Source of the DNA: Chloroflexota bacterium
Lineage (GTDB): Bacteria > Chloroflexota > Limnocylindria > Limnocylindrales > CSP1-4
Assembly: GCA_016200675.1 (NCBI GenBank)
Contig: JACQEH010000262.1
Span: 1 to 11,398 of the forward strand
Direction: 5' to 3'
DNA length: 11,398 nucleotides
The notes below the pieces were generated by a model. It made no database searches and was not told the origin of the DNA. It saw nothing but the letters and a program-made list of their open reading frames with translations. Below are positions 10,997-11,398 of the stretch, one piece after another. Positions within the stretch are counted from its first letter, which is position 1, and each line of letters opens with the position of its first letter. Position numbers and translations under genes: made by a program.

Positions 10997-11398
10997 ATGA
11001 CCCTCGTCCTCGAGAATCTGGTCAAGCGCTTCGGACCGGTCACGGCCCTCGACGGCATCTCGTTCAGCGTCGATCGAGGCCAGGTCTTCGGCTTCCTCGG
11101 CGCCAACGGCGCGGGCAAGACCACGACGATGCGGATCATCCTGGACATCCTCCGCCCGGACTCCGGCACGGCGACCTGGGCCGGCAGGCCGACGACGGAC
11201 GTGCCGCGCAAGACGTGGGGCTATCTCCCGGAGGAGCGCGGCCTCTACCCCCGTCTCGGGGTCCTGGAGCAGCTCGTGTTCTTCGCCTCCCTGTACGCGA
11301 TCCCGCGAAAGGAGGCCGCCGCCCGGGCCCGCGACTGGCTCGCCCGCTTCCGCATTCCCGAGTACGAGAAGCGCCGGGCCGAGGAGCTCTCGAAGGGC
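10997..11398 (+). CDS. ABC transporter ATP-binding protein, N-terminal 134 residues, cut by window edge
   Basis: The gene runs off the right edge. Visible are the A-loop region (VKRFGPVTALDGISFSV, 9-25), Walker A GANGAGKT (35-42), and RIILDILRPDSGTATWAG (46-63). The Q-loop region reads GYLPEERGLYP (75-85), with Glu where most ABC ATPases have Gln. The first residues of the signature motif, LSKG (131-134), stand where LSGG is usual. PEERGLY plus LSKG is typical of the NatA/YhaQ-like group of ABC-2 exporter ATPases, which pair with NatB-like permeases for ion or drug export. The permease should lie just downstream. There is no long N-terminal extension. The ATG is preceded only by a weak TANNNT box. 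Confidence 0.93.
   Translation, partial: MTLVLENLVKRFGPVTALDGISFSVDRGQVFGFLGANGAGKTTTMRIILDILRPDSGTATWAGRPTTDVPRKTWGYLPEERGLYPRLGVLEQLVFFASLYAIPRKEAAARARDWLARFRIPEYEKRRAEELSKG

Overview
The window is a GC-rich (about 70% by eye), tightly packed bacterial chromosome segment with no RNA gene, CRISPR array, phage gene or transposase. It carries cofD, two LLM-fold (F420-type) oxidoreductases, one PPOX/FDOR split-barrel protein and a system II cytochrome c synthesis gene, and several starts look leaderless. Together these suggest a soil or freshwater Chloroflexota of the Limnocylindria/Ellin6529 kind, or else a high-GC actinobacterium. This assignment is inference from gene content; there is no marker gene in the window.

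Layout, as eight inferred transcription units: (1) minus strand 1135-1: MTA phosphorylase (mtnP), then an LLM oxidoreductase cut by the window edge. (2) plus 1267-2842: small two-helix membrane protein, DUF1684 protein with a GSGL repeat, GNAT acetyltransferase. (3) plus 2861-5252: PPOX/FDOR protein, LLM oxidoreductase, CofD. (4) plus 5309-6630: adenosine deaminase and a 68-codon small ORF. (5) minus 7483-6644: HAD-IIA phosphatase. (6) plus 7525-9092: alpha/beta hydrolase and a NYN/PIN-like nuclease. (7) plus 9115-10600: membrane-anchored zinc-ribbon protein and CcsB. (8) plus 10997 to the edge: ABC transporter ATPase. Units 7 and 8 are separated by a 396-bp non-coding gap holding an inverted repeat pair.

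These unit boundaries come from a simple pattern. A TANNNT -10-like box lies just upstream of the first gene of every unit. No TA dinucleotide occurs in the few tens of bases before the internal plus-strand genes, which mostly overlap their upstream neighbour by GTGA-type stop/start junctions. In three units the box ends exactly 6 nt before the start codon and there is no Shine-Dalgarno sequence, as expected of leaderless mRNA.

Functionally, unit 3 couples the last dedicated steps of F420 cofactor assembly (CofD) with two likely F420-using enzymes; the truncated gene in unit 1 is a third. MtnP and adenosine deaminase both act in purine nucleoside salvage. Unit 7 points to membrane cytochrome c maturation. 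I see no obvious defence or mobile system. The least ordinary items are the GSGL minisatellite inside the DUF1684 domain, the inverted repeat upstream of the ABC gene, the leaderless promoter grammar, and the stop/start arrangements at several gene junctions.
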